64,000 nt of DNA from Argyresthia goedartella. Its lineage: Eukaryota > Arthropoda > Insecta > Lepidoptera > Argyresthiidae. The translations under genes and the position numbers were made by a program. Of the stretch, positions 1 through 9,975 are shown piece by piece. The first letter of the stretch is position 1. The number at the start of each line of letters is the position of its first letter. Location: assembly GCA_949825045.1 (NCBI GenBank), contig OX463812.1, forward strand, positions 2,836,661 to 2,900,660, given 5' to 3'. Under the pieces are notes generated by a model. That model searched no databases and was not told the origin of the DNA. It saw only the letters and a list, made by a program, of their open reading frames with translations.

Positions 1-54
1 GGACCCTTGGCTTCGTAGACAGGGTCACTGTCGTCTCGGTCTTTCGGGTCGTCG
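1..54 (-). mobile_element. tRNA-headed SINE, family A, head only
   Basis: The first 54 bases match the tRNA-like head of the SINE copies at 341-607, 9284-9536 and 55863-55986, read on the minus strand. Only the A-box side and the middle of the head are inside the window, and the rest is cut off by the window edge. Seen directly as sequence similarity; the SINE call is inferred from the complete copies. Confidence 0.7.
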
Positions 55-77
55 TAAAAAAATGCTTTAATATTTTT

Positions 78-340
78 GGAGCTCGGTGGTCTAGTGGTTC
101 CACGCTCGCTCCTCACGCAGGGGATGCGGGTCCAACTCCTGTGCTTACTATGTACTAATGAAATAAGTAATTTATCTTACGTGCGTTAAACGGACGTTAA
201 CCATGATGGAAAATATCGTGAGGACACTATCAATCTCCATAGACGCGGCGATCGGCTAGCCCCCTGTCACGCATAATGAATGTAATGAATATCTGACTAA
301 ACGTGAGCACAATTGTGACTCTGCCGCCCCGTATGTTTAT
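78..340 (+). mobile_element. tRNA-headed SINE, family B
   Basis: The head holds a Pol III A-box-like stretch (ggtctagtggtt) and a B-box-like stretch (gggtccaactcc), followed by a ~200-bp body. The same head and body recur at 57038-57312, and a 3' scrap lies at 32826-32864. Its 3' end runs into an ATA-repeat shared with the neighbouring family A SINE, so the border is approximate. The head is too diverged to be a working tRNA gene. Confidence 0.7.
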
Positions 341-607
341 ATAATAATAATAATAATAATAATACCACCTTGGACACTAATTACACACATTGATCTAGCC
401 CCAAACTAGGATTCCCTGTATCTTGGGTACTAGACAACGATACACATACTTATATAGATAAATATTATACTTAGATAGATAAACAACCATGACTAGGGTA
501 CAAACATCCATTCTCATCAAACAAATATGTGCCCCCACCGGGACTCGAACCCGGGACCCTTGGCTTCGAAGGCAGGGTCACTGCCGACTCGGCCATTCGG
601 GTCGTCG
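341..607 (-). mobile_element. tRNA-headed SINE, family A, full copy
   Basis: Read on the minus strand, the element starts with a tRNA-like head (A box near 584-595, B box near 540-550), has a ~160-bp body and ends in a TTA-type trinucleotide tail around 341-365. Full-length or partial copies lie at 1-54, 9284-9536, 33518-33632 and 55863-55986, which shows a dispersed family. It encodes no protein and would depend on a LINE for movement. Confidence 0.8.
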
Positions 608-659
608 AATGTATATGTTTTTTATGTTTGTTGCTATATTTTTCTATCACTTAAAGTAA

Positions 660-678
660 ACATTGTGTATCTCGGTAA
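660..678. repeat. Target-site duplication, left copy
   Basis: The 19 bases acattgtgtatctcggtaa are repeated exactly at 6750-6768. An exact 19-bp direct repeat on both sides of a 6.07-kb block, one side next to a tandem tail, is the signature of target-primed retroposition. Confidence 0.85.
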
Positions 679-1716
679 TGAATGAATGAATGAATGAATG
701 GTGCTTCTCCAGCCAGGGTTCTAAACCTGTTCCGGTCTTTCGGCCGGCATACCAGAGGGCACAAGTATTGAGGGGGGGCGGAATGACCTGCTCTGTAGGA
801 AGGGAAGGATAGTGAATTCAATCGACCGACTCTTCAGCCTGAAGCCAATATAGGATATGTGGAATGGGGAGGATGTGGGATTTGGAGAGCAGCTGTTGTT
901 TTCTTCAAGTTCTTGTTTTCCTTCTATTTTCAGTTATTGTAAATAGTTGAGTTTCCTGAGTCGTGTTCGTTTGGGTTATCCGGTAAGTTCCCAGTTTCGC
1001 TTTTGCTGTCTGTTTCTGGGATACGGTATATTTGCCTCTAGGCCATTCTGACTTCGTCCCTGTTGTGTGATGATTCTGTCCAGTAACTGTGTTCTTCACC
1101 GTAGTATTTTATGTCATGCTTAAGGAAATCTTTCCAGGTGTATATAAGTCGGCCGACTTTCTTCTTCCTTGCTTCGTATTTGAATGGAGCTTGTAGTAAG
1201 TGCTGTTGTGGGCGTCGCAGAATATGTATAGCAACATATCCGGTGGTTTTTGATTCGTTTGGTTATCGTTTTGCCCTGTAGTCAGTCATGAATTTTGTGG
1301 TATCTTGGATAGCTTCTGGCGTTCTCAAACATGTCTCTGAGGATCAGGCGTTCATATACTGACTGTCAACTGTTATGTTTTGTTTTACTGTTATTGGGTA
1401 GGTTCCTGCTTAGTTTTGTATTTAGGTATACCTATCTCCTACCTACTAGTACGGCACTGTGCCTGTGGAATAGTTTGGAGTTGGCGTAGTAATTTGAAGC
1501 GAGCGTGGTATCTGTTTATGAAATGGTATTTAGCATTACGAAGGGGGTTACCTGCCAGATATAGACTTCGTTTTGCCTTTTGATCTGAGTTAGGGCTATC
1601 ATAATCGCAGCGATCTCACCAGGTTGTTGCTCAGCTAGTGAGACTCATTGCACTGATATCACCTACTTCAATTCACTCTATTAGTTTTTTTTTTTTTTTG
1701 CGAGTCGACGGTCATC

Positions 1717-4254
1717 TCAGATACGGGCGGCCCCAAAGGCCGCAACCGCAATAGCTCGCTCGGTAGCCTTATACAGCTCCTCGTCCGTGCAGGTTGTCGG
1801 GCACGCAGGGCACCCAGTCATGTGCGCAATCGTCTGTCTCGGGTATCCACAGACGCACGCCGTGTCTAGTTCCGAGATGATGCCCCACCTCGCCAGGTTA
1901 GCTGTGGACCTCCCCACTCCAGCTCTGAGACGGTTGAGAGATTTCCAGATCGGCCAGCTGAGCTTGTATCCTTCAGCCAGTTTCTCTTTCACGCAGTTGC
2001 TCGGGTCTGTAGGGTTCAGTCGTGATTGCCACCTGGCGAGGCGTGTAGTTTGAGCTGGTTGACTTAGCGGCTGCACTGAGCGCAGGAAGCTTTTTCTGGA
2101 ACGCAGCCTGGGCCTGGCTGGTACATGGTTGAACAGGGGATGCCGTCTGTCATGTGTCTGCTTTGACCTTTCAACCGAGCTAGAGACAGATCTCCGAACC
2201 TCCGGGGGGGGGGGGCTATTCCTGCTAGCTGGTACAGCTTGTCGGTTAGTGTGGGTTTCAGACAGCCCCTTATGAATCGACATGACTCGTTCAATGCCAC
2301 GTCGACCAGCTTTGCGTGCGTTGAACGTTCCCACACAGGGCAGGCGTACTCAGCCGCAGAGTAGCACAGCGCCAGAGCTGTGGTGCGCAGGACGGTTGGC
2401 TTTGCTCCCCAGGATGTCGTGGTCAGCCTCTTGAGCAGGTTGTTGCGTGTGCAAACTTTTTGTTGGGTCTTCGTGCAATGCTGCTTCATTGTCAGGCTTC
2501 TGTCTAGGGTTACGCCGAGGTACTTAGGGAAACTGTTGTGGGACAATTTTACGTCTCTCCATGTGATGTTAAGTTCCCTTTTAGCATCCCTATTGCGGAG
2601 ATGGTATGCACAGACCTCGGTTTTGGCTGGGTTTGGCTTCAGACCGTTAGCAGCATAGTATTCGCCAAGCTTGTTCAGGGAAGAGGAAATTATTCCCTCC
2701 ACGCTCTCGAAGGTGTCCGATTGAGCCGCGAGTGCTAGGTCGTCAGCGTATATGAAGCTTCTGGTATCCTGTGTCCTAGGCTGGTCATTTGTATATATGT
2801 TGAACAGACTTGGCGCCAGGACACTACCCTGTGGCAATCCATTACGCTGATTTCTCCAACGGCTCTTCTGGGTTTGCAGGTTAACTTGAAACCGGCGGTT
2901 ACTGAGGAGCTGTCCTACGATCTGGCAGAAGTCATAATCGCCCGTGATCTCATACAGCTTTTTAATCATTACGCTGGTGTTCACAGTGTCATAGGCCGCC
3001 GATAAATCCACGAAAGCGACACCCGTGATTTTCCCTTTCTCAAATCCATCTTCAATGTGCTGGGTCAGGTTGAGAACTTGCGATGTGCAAGACTTGCCGG
3101 GTCGGAAACCTGCCTGTTCTGGGATCAGTTTATCGTCGATGTATGGAGTAAGACGGCCAAGAAGGATCCTTTCGAACAGCTTGTATAGGTGGCATAGTAG
3201 GGAGATTGGACGAAAACTTTTGGGGTCATCAACTGGTTTGCCCGGCTTGAGTAGCGCGATGACACGGGCCTTGCGCCATTCTTTTGGGATCTTCTTGGTT
3301 TCCAGACAGTTGTTGAAAAGCCTCAGAACCCAATCCACCGTCACAGGGCCGAAATGCTTTATCTGTTCGACAGTGAGGTCGTCGAGTCCACACGCCTTCC
3401 CGCTTTTCAGCCTTCTAATCGCGGCAATCATCTCTTCGCGGCTGAAAGCATTACTCAGGGTGTCCGTCTCGGTGTCCGGGTTCCTAAGGATCTTCCTGGC
3501 TCCTTGGAGGGGTTTAGTCTTGCCATTCAGCAGCAGTTGGTGGGCGACCTGGTTTGCAGTAACATTTGTATATTCTCCAGAAGAGTTCTGGGTACCAGTT
3601 AGTTTCTTGATTGTAGACCAGGCTTTCTTACTGTTGTGCGTCATGTCAACCGACTCGACCAGGTCTTGCCATTTTTTCCGTCGGGTTTCACCGATACACT
3701 GCATTAGAGCTTCACCGAGGGCGGTAGTGTTTTCTGAAAAAGGGTCTCTTTCAAAAGCAGTCTGGTATTCCTGCAGAAGTCCGGCAGTGTCGCCAGTTAG
3801 TCCTGGGACATAAGATGTGGCACAGCCCCTCGGAATAGTCCTGCGCGATATTTCCTTAATCACATCAATGAATGAGCTGTAGTTATTTGGCGTGGCCTCG
3901 ATGGTGTGAATCCTGCTATCTAAAGTAGTTGCGAACTTCTCCCAATCCGCTTTGTTGAAGTTGAAACGCCTCCGGAACGGGACTATAGTAGGTTCGATTG
4001 CAGCGTTTACTTCACAGAAGATGGGTCTGTGTTGGGTGCGTGGGATCGGCCGTGCAACTCGTTTTCGGCATTGGGAGCTAATGTTTGAGCTAGCGAAGAT
4101 TAAGTCTGGGTTGTATCCCCTTTTCCATCTGCCACTGTTGAAGGATGCCGGTAGCTTTGGGTCGTGGATCAGTGCAAGGTTATTGGCCTCGCTCCATTCC
4201 TCAACGGCTTCTCCATTTCCGTCCGTTTCCCTGTACCCCCATGGGGGACATGAA
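1717..4254 (-). pseudogene. LINE ORF2, endonuclease C-terminal part plus reverse transcriptase, frameshifted
   Basis: Encodes the multifunctional LINE protein that nicks target DNA and reverse-transcribes the element RNA. The frame enters within the endonuclease (GRWKRGYNPDLIF region, then TQHRPI). It continues through an RT domain with motif A (VDLSAAYDTV), motif B (GLPQGSVLAPSLF) and catalytic FIYADD, followed by the KYLGVTLD thumb-side motif. The long frame (2064-4277) leaves the conserved reading at a run of about a dozen G residues near 2203-2215; the conserved C terminus continues in another frame (1717 to about 2210) and ends with a C-x-C...H...C metal-binding-like motif. One length change in the homopolymer therefore explains the break. 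The first methionine of the open frame lies in junction sequence and is not a native start. Confidence 0.85.
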
Positions 4255-4363
4255 AAGAGCCTCCCAGTGTGGTGCACGCTTTATACCTACTTAAGCACCC
4301 GGCGTCCCCTGGAAGCAGCTATTAGCATCAACAAGCAGTAGGCTGACTAATCTTTTCACCACG

Positions 4364-4774
4364 ATGGCCATCCGTAAGATCCAAGCTCGCAATATACGGC
4401 CCTTATCAGGGCCTGCCTTGACAGTTCTCTCTATTAATATAGAGGGCTTCTCAGCGGACAAAGCAATTTTACTTGCTGAGCTGTGCCATATAAATAAGAC
4501 TGACGTTTTGTGCGTACAAGAAACGCACCGAGGCCCAGACAACCCAAAGCCGGATATAATGAATATGACCCGTATCATCGAACGACCTCATCTCAAGTAC
4601 GGCAGCGCGATCTACACCAAACCTGGTACGCACGTGAAGTCCGCCCACCTAACAGACGACAATAATGTGGAGATACTGACCGTGGAGCTGTCGGACGCCA
4701 CTGTAACATCCGTATACAAACCCCCCAACAACCCGTTCCAATTCACAGCGACACCCAATTTCGGCAACACGATA
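4364..4774 (+). pseudogene. LINE endonuclease N-terminal half, inverted segment
   Basis: The plus-strand frame from the ATG at 4364 encodes the first half of an apurinic-type (EEP family) endonuclease: an N-x-E-G motif (SINIEG), the catalytic-glutamate motif (VQETH), YGSAIY and VTSVYKPP. Similarity stops near 4774; the remaining codons to 4798 read into flanking DNA. The missing second half of the domain is on the opposite strand starting at about 4254, with the GDFN motif lost at the join. The ATG is preceded by about 100 bases that belong to the element leader or ORF1 end. It is not functional in this arrangement. Confidence 0.8.
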
Positions 4775-5003
4775 ACTTTATTAGTGCATATTAGTTAGGT
4801 CCGTGACTCGGGTCGAGGTTTAGTCCGTGAACAAGGCCCTAAAGATGAAGTACCCGGTTGTATCTGACCCGGCGGAGGGGGATGCATGTGTTTGTGGCGT
4901 GTGAGTGTATGTGTCGGTACGGTAAGTATCAAAGTCATTGGTCATCTTATCTTGAGTTGTGCATTTTGGGTAGGCCGAGGGAAGGTGTTTAGATTTACCG
5001 CTA

Positions 5004-5537
5004 TCATATTATCTGTTTTTGGGGCGGGTGGAACTTGAGGGTACTTTGGTAGTCGCGCTGGATTTTGGTATGGGAAAAGTGAGATGCTGCGATGTAGATT
5101 TGACTGGTTGTTGATAGGTTGTTGATTACGTTTTGGGGCTCTATTATGTATGCGCTGTCATAGTGGCTGTCGGAAAAGGTCAAGTTGATAGTTCCGACTG
5201 AGTTATATTCTTGTTGGGGGCTATATACGATTGATGGGCCATTTTGTTGATGGATCGCTACACTTATTACGTAGGACTCCGCGGCTGCTATGATAATTTC
5301 TTCACCGCCCCACGTGCCCTGTATGTGGAGATTTTTTATGTACTCAGTGAAAGCTTCTGCGTTTGGTGCGTCGATCGCATGTTTGATACGTGGATAATTG
5401 CTGTTAGCTTCCACGTATCTATCTAAGTCGCTTCTGATGTGGGTATGGTTGAATGTCGCTCCAAACAGATGGTTGATTTGGTCTGCAATTGCATGGAACA
5501 GGCAGTTTCCATCTCTGGGCATTGGTAGAGTTTCCAT
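5004..5537 (-). CDS. OTU-family cysteine protease frame carried by a retroposon
   Basis: The frame of 177 codons has an N-terminal DGNCLFHAIADQI motif at about residues 9-21, the catalytic Asp/Cys block of OTU (ovarian tumour) proteases, and a later SDSHYDSA stretch that fits the catalytic-histidine region. OTU enzymes generally cleave ubiquitin from proteins. A GTWGGEEII segment near residue 75 fits the conserved middle of the fold. The start chosen is the ATG at 5535-5537, only eight residues before the motif, which matches many OTU N termini. The gene sits inside the retroposon bounded by the 19-bp duplication and has no partner ORF. OTU domains are known in some transposons (for example animal Helitrons), so a role in element biology is an inference. 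It is open and without stops, unlike most frames here. Confidence 0.75.
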   Translation of the reverse strand: METLPMPRDGNCLFHAIADQINHLFGATFNHTHIRSDLDRYVEANSNYPRIKHAIDAPNAEAFTEYIKNLHIQGTWGGEEIIIAAAESYVISVAIHQQNGPSIVYSPQQEYNSVGTINLTFSDSHYDSAYIIEPQNVINNLSTTSQIYIAASHFSHTKIQRDYQSTLKFHPPQKQII

Positions 5538-6401
5538 TGTGAGATATTACTACAGGAGAAAGCCTCATGGTATTTTAGCTAATATGAATGTGTGTGTGTG
5601 GGTTGTTTCTAAGAGGTGTACGGCCGGTATGATGAGAGACGCTGTTTGGCTTTTTACGATCTATTTTTATTCTAATGTTTCCCGGTATTTCCAAGATGGG
5701 CTGACACCATAGAATGGGTGCCAGATGTTTGAGGGAACGTTGTGAGCCTTTTGTGCTTCGAAGCTTTTTCAATTGTTCCTAAATAGCAGTCAATTGTTTT
5801 GTCTAGTTTCTGGGAGTTTGGTGAGATGGCCTTTTTATGGCATGCACTTGTTTAGTTTTTGTTTATTGTCGGGTTTAGTATATTTGCAGTTTAGCTACAT
5901 AAAAATAATTCTAGGATTGCTAAGTTTTGGGTTGGCTTATTCACTGAGTTTCAGGGTTTAGTGGATGGTTATTGTTAATGACTGTTTTGAATGGTCTTTC
6001 GAAGATGAGGAGAAAATAAATCTCGAGGAGAATTATCTCGAATTTATTTTCAGGCAAAGCAATATAAGTATATGTAGCTATAATAATGTTTTATTAGTTG
6101 ATTTTGATATTGCGTAGGTAGGGAATTGTTATATCCTGCCTATGACGCACCTATAAATGTGATTATGCCTTAGTCAATAGGGGCGACCGCGGCCGCGGTA
6201 AGTGGTGGTTTATTATTGTCAGGCGGCGAGTGGTGCTGAGAGAAATAAAGTTAGAGGTAGGTAATTACTATCAATGATGTCCTAATCGGAATGATCTCAC
6301 CAGGTTGGTGTGTTTAGCGGCGGTGGTGGTGGAGGCAGTAGCGTTGATGGTGTGTTGCGTAGGCGTCGCTTGCTGCCGGCCTGTCGCTGCGTGGCTCAGA
6401 C

Positions 6402-6577
6402 GTGCACCTGGCCTAGAATAAATTCTAGGCCTTGCACAGATGGGATGCCTAAGAGTATCGCGCAGTTCTCTGGGCATTCATTACACTTGACCGCACTAGT
6501 ATCATCACAATCACTGAAATGTGTGGTATTGCACAGATGGGGTGCTAGATGGATCGCGCACATTCCCCAGGTATCCC
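6402..6577. repeat. Hairpin and ~97-bp tandem repeat in the 5' region of the OTU retroposon
   Basis: A hairpin with arms ggcctagaa and ttctaggcc sits at 6410-6431, and its outer flanks gtgca/tgcac (6402-6436) extend the pairing. Two imperfect copies of a unit starting ttgcacagatggg begin at 6432 and 6528-6529, a period of about 97 bases. Repeated units upstream of the ORFs often hold the internal promoter of retroposons; that role is an inference. Confidence 0.5.
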
Positions 6578-6749
6578 TTACAGAAACACGCGGTATAAGC
6601 CAGCCTATAAGCCAGTCTCGTTTTCGGGCCTCCGGAGGCAGAACAAAAGGCGCGCGCCGGGGATGAAAACTATTGTTTGTTTAAATGCGTTTGGGAGATC
6701 TCGGGGGGACACGTCCGTTCGGTCCGGCAACACAAACACCACTCCCTAT

Positions 6750-6768
6750 ACATTGTGTATCTCGGTAA
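6750..6768. repeat. Target-site duplication, right copy
   Basis: Exact copy of the 19 bases at 660-678, marking the 5' border of the minus-strand OTU retroposon. Confidence 0.85.
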
Positions 6769-7500
6769 ACGTAAAAAATATAAATAAATAATAATAATAA
6801 ATTCGTTTATTTACCGACGAAGTTAAGAAATAAATGAAGAAACACAGGTTTTGATATGTTTATACAATGTAGAATAAGTAGCGTATCTCAAACTTGGCAA
6901 AGCATTTCCTATATGTGATCCTAGTGGTTACGATAGGAGTTAACAAATTTAAACAAACAACATTGTTTTACGCATAGAAGGCAGGGCAGAAAGTATTTTA
7001 AGATAAACAATATTCACAGATTAAAAAGTTGGCAGAGGTATATTATTGAAGTAAAGACTCGGTTTCATCACAGTTCAGCGACAACAGATACTCTATTAAA
7101 CTCTTTTTTGTTCCGTGAAAGGGTTGGTTACTAAATTTACAGTATTTTGGATCCTATTGAGAAAGGATGGAAAAGCAAAAGCAGGGAAACGGCTTGCAAA
7201 TTCGGTCCTGGCATTGAGTTCTACTGCACGGGGGTGACTCTAATTAATTTGGACAGCGTAGGCGGAAGACGGGGTGATGATTCTGTGGTCTGTAGTTACG
7301 GCTTTATAGATGTACAACTGTCTCACAGTTAGTACACCAGCTTAAGTAAGTCAGTAGGAAATAGTCGAGGTTTGTGTAACATTACTTTGAGGACCGACAT
7401 TTCTGTTCGCTCTTATTGTACTAGGTAGGTTTTGGCAGCGCTACCCCACACAGTAAGGCCCGATAGACACAAAGCTGTGTTTACACTCACATTTACACTC
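6769..7500. other. No gene seen
   Basis: AT-rich sequence with scattered stops in all frames. Short open frames here show no domain, low-complexity bias or splice-site support. I see no repeat shared with the rest of the window. Confidence 0.6.
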
Positions 7501-7536
7501 AAGACTACTCATATCTATTTAGATATGAGTAGTCTT
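7501..7536. repeat. Perfect 17-bp inverted repeat with 2-base spacer
   Basis: Arms aagactactcatatcta and tagatatgagtagtctt are exact complements separated by tt. The structure is small and isolated; it may be the centre of an old palindromic element. No flanking duplication was noticed. Confidence 0.8.
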
Positions 7537-8956
7537 CTGTACGCCGAATCTCTCAAAAGCTTCACGATGTTCATGATTTTACGGATACGACTATATACCA
7601 TTGTGATATGAGCCCCAAATGTGAGTTTGTCGTCCGCTCCACTTTAGGGCAGTGACATATTGAGGTGGGGTTGCACTTATCGATTTGCAACCTGACGTTT
7701 GCTGAAGGGGCAGTTACTTCGGTTACATGGAAGGCCAAGTATTTGGGTGGGGAACGACTGATTTTGCCTATTTTGAGCCACAATAACATACCCTAGCCAA
7801 ATTTGGTTTTTATTTGCATACGCTCCACCCCACTCCGCTCCGCTACGCTCCGGGGTTGCTCCTTCTAAGTTCCAACCTAATCTATAACCCAATAGAAAGG
7901 CTTGGTTATAGAATAGTTCCCCTTTAATTTAATTATAATGAGGTGTGCAATCGATAGCTGGTAGAACGAAATGTCAATAAGACCATACATAGTCAATATT
8001 ATGACATATTGTCATTATTGTACATTTGTGGGCGATAAATGACGTTCATGTTCACTACGACGTAGATTTTCTGTATTGTCAGATGGCTCACTGTCAAATA
8101 ATATCAACTTGATCTCCTTCATTTTGTGCCATAGATTTTATGAAATTTATAGAAAGAATGATTAGAAGCAGTCCATCTACGTTTCATATTAGAAGTATAC
8201 TTCCAGCGAAATTCTGAGAAAATCGCTTCAATTGCAAGCCAAGCTCCTTTTTAGATGATCACAAAACTTAACGCTGTCCGAAAACGTTTTAAGCTTCTCT
8301 TTAAGAAGCATAAATAAGTCGAGACTATTCACAACATGTTTTGTATCGATCGCGAATATTTGACAATTACAAAGAACGATAGCACCCCTGAATACTTGAA
8401 ATGCTTAGGCCATTACTGGATTCTCCTTCTTGGCTTAAAATTATTTTATAATTTGCTGCAATTTAGAGTAAATACCAAAAAAAATGTTGTAGGCTTGCAG
8501 GTTGGGTAAAAATGTATAAAATCAGACTGAATACATAATCGTAATATATTCAGATAATAGTATTGTCCTATCTCTTCAAGAAATATAAGGACAGAATTTG
8601 CCATGCTCTGAGACCAACTGAGGGCACGTACATCTATACAACGCGTTATCTATTTCACTTGTACAGTATGAATGAAATCATTGATAATATAACATTGTTT
8701 AAAAGTAATGGCTCAATCGCCGAGTTAGGTAAAAATAATCATAAAATTTAAATGTATTTTGTAATAATGGTCCATATTTCTATATGGAACTGAATCCTGG
8801 ACAATCTGAATTCTGGACTTCCTCTGACATATAGCACGTATATGGAACGTATATGTAAATATAAGGTGCAAGAATAAGGGGAAGACCACCTGCACGCTGG
8901 TGTAGTCACACGCAGGAATACCTGCAGCTTGGTTTACACGAGGTAATACATACAGC
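7537..8956. other. No gene seen
   Basis: AT-rich sequence. A purine/pyrimidine-biased stretch (ctccgctccgctacgctccgg, about 7832-7853) is the only compositional feature. No open frame carries a recognisable motif. Confidence 0.55.
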
Positions 8957-9283
8957 CCTGCAGCCGTAGCATGCCAAAAGTCGCGCGCGTGATATTATAT
9001 CAACCGCACGCGTGTTTTGAGTCGCCAGATGCGAGCATGCCAATGCTTGCGACTCGCCACCCGTGCGCGACGCATCTTTTTATCAACTCGTGAATGCGTT
9101 TCAAAATCGTCTCCGATTCGGTGAGTGCGACTTGCAAGCTGTGTTACCATTGCGGAAGTAAACTCGAATTTATTACTGGCAATACTGAATCGCTGTAATG
9201 GATTCAACGGACAGCACTAGCTTTCTGCTGTCTGTGGCCTGTGATATGGTCTATGACATGTGACATTTACAGAAAGTCGAGGG

Positions 9284-9536
9284 ATATAATAATAATAATA
9301 ATACCTTGGACACTATTTACACACATTGATCTAGCCCCAATCTAGGATTCCCTGTATCTTGGGTACTAGACAACGATACATATACTTATATAGATAAATA
9401 TTATACTTAGATAGATAAACAACCATGACTAGGGTACAAACATCCGTTCACGTCAAACAAATATTATTCGGGATTCGAACCCGGGACCCTTGGCTTCGTA
9501 GGCAGGGTCACTAACGACTCGGCCAATCGGGTCGTC
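9284..9536 (-). mobile_element. tRNA-headed SINE, family A, inside the Harbinger-like remnant
   Basis: Full-length relative of the copy at 341-607: same head, body and ATA-type tail, on the minus strand. The tRNA-like head abuts the Harbinger-type frame at 9537, so this insertion is younger than the DNA transposon. Confidence 0.8.
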
Positions 9537-9776
9537 AGGGCCCCGAGGCGCCAGGTCTTCTTGAAGCGAATCTTTTAGGTATCGGACCATATCCTTGCTC
9601 ACTTTATAATTCTCTAAAAATTCGTTTTCGGGCAAAGCGTCAGCATTCTGCGGTATATATCTCCTCTGTATTTTCCTCGTAAAAGAGAAGACTATTGCGT
9701 ATCCATCCCCTTGATTGAAAAGAAAACCGACCGTCGCTCCAATTGTCAACACAAACGACTCGTGCTTATCTCGCAC
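9537..9776 (-). pseudogene. Harbinger nuclease (HARBI1-like) N-terminal fragment
   Basis: From the ATG at 9774-9776 the frame reads about 79 residues. They include an RRYIPQNADALPENEFLENY stretch followed by KVSKDMVRYL and a DLAPRG end. This spacing (P-x-x-E-F...K-D-x-V...L) is typical of the region just before the DDE nuclease core in Harbinger proteins. It is cut by the SINE head at 9536; the open frame runs on into the SINE by chance. No DDE core is found on the other side of the SINE, so only the N terminus survives. The family call is from pattern memory and is moderately sure. Confidence 0.55.
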
Positions 9777-9942
9777 CCTCCGGAGATGTTGATAAACCAG
9801 TGGCTCGAAACGTCATAATTCGCGATAAGAACCCGCACAAACTTGACGGCATGCTCGCATCTCGAGATACTTGTGGCGCGCGGCGCGGTGTGGGCTTGCA
9901 TGCTAGCACATGGTGAGTCACCGCGAGAAGCGTAATTATGTG

Positions 9943-9975
9943 GCAAATTTTGACGTTCTAAACGTCAAAATTTGC
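9943..9975. repeat. Perfect 15-bp inverted repeat
   Basis: Arms gcaaattttgacgtt and aacgtcaaaatttgc are exact complements around cta. It lies 23 bases inside the right terminal repeat of the Harbinger-like element. Confidence 0.8.

Larger units (their letters stand above)
1685..4774 (-). mobile_element. LINE with internally inverted 5' end, inserted in the OTU retroposon
   Basis: A non-LTR retrotransposon whose minus-strand 3' end has a poly(A) tract (poly-T on plus, 1685-1699) about 18 bases after the ORF2 stop. The 3' segment (about 1685-4254) encodes part of the endonuclease, the RT and a C-terminal Cys-rich motif on the minus strand. The 5' segment (about 4260-4774) encodes the endonuclease N terminus on the plus strand. 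This head-to-head order is what twin priming produces. Short flanking repeats (ctctattag at 1676-1684, ctttattag at 4776-4784) may be the target-site duplication. The family resembles Jockey/CR1/Daphne-type LINEs; I cannot fix the clade. Confidence 0.85.
679..6749 (-). mobile_element. Minus-strand retroposon with OTU-protease frame, interrupted by a younger LINE
   Basis: The block is bounded by an exact 19-bp duplication (660-678 and 6750-6768). Its minus-strand 3' end carries an ATTC-type tandem tail (677-700), so the element lies on the minus strand with its 5' end near 6749. After removing the nested LINE (1685-4774) about 3 kb remain. That holds a GC-rich, repeat-bearing 5' region (6.3-6.75 kb), an OTU-type protease frame (5004-5537), and about 1.2 kb without recognisable coding. 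No reverse transcriptase is visible, so this is either an internally deleted LINE or a non-autonomous retroposon. A 15-bp sequence, gatctcaccaggttg, occurs at both 1612-1626 and 6293-6307 inside the element. Confidence 0.7.

Noticed and set aside
584..595. tRNA gene at the SINE head
   Set aside because: A and B boxes are present but the cloverleaf is imperfect and the unit is repeated with a SINE body and tail, so it is a SINE promoter, not a tRNA gene.
3025..3813. Long plus-strand open frame (262 codons) opposite the LINE RT
   Set aside because: It lies entirely antisense to the conserved RT frame and has no motif of its own; a shadow of the real coding strand.
9453..9776. Single 107-residue protein
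   Set aside because: It is a chimera: the last ~28 residues are SINE sequence read by chance after the Harbinger-like fragment.
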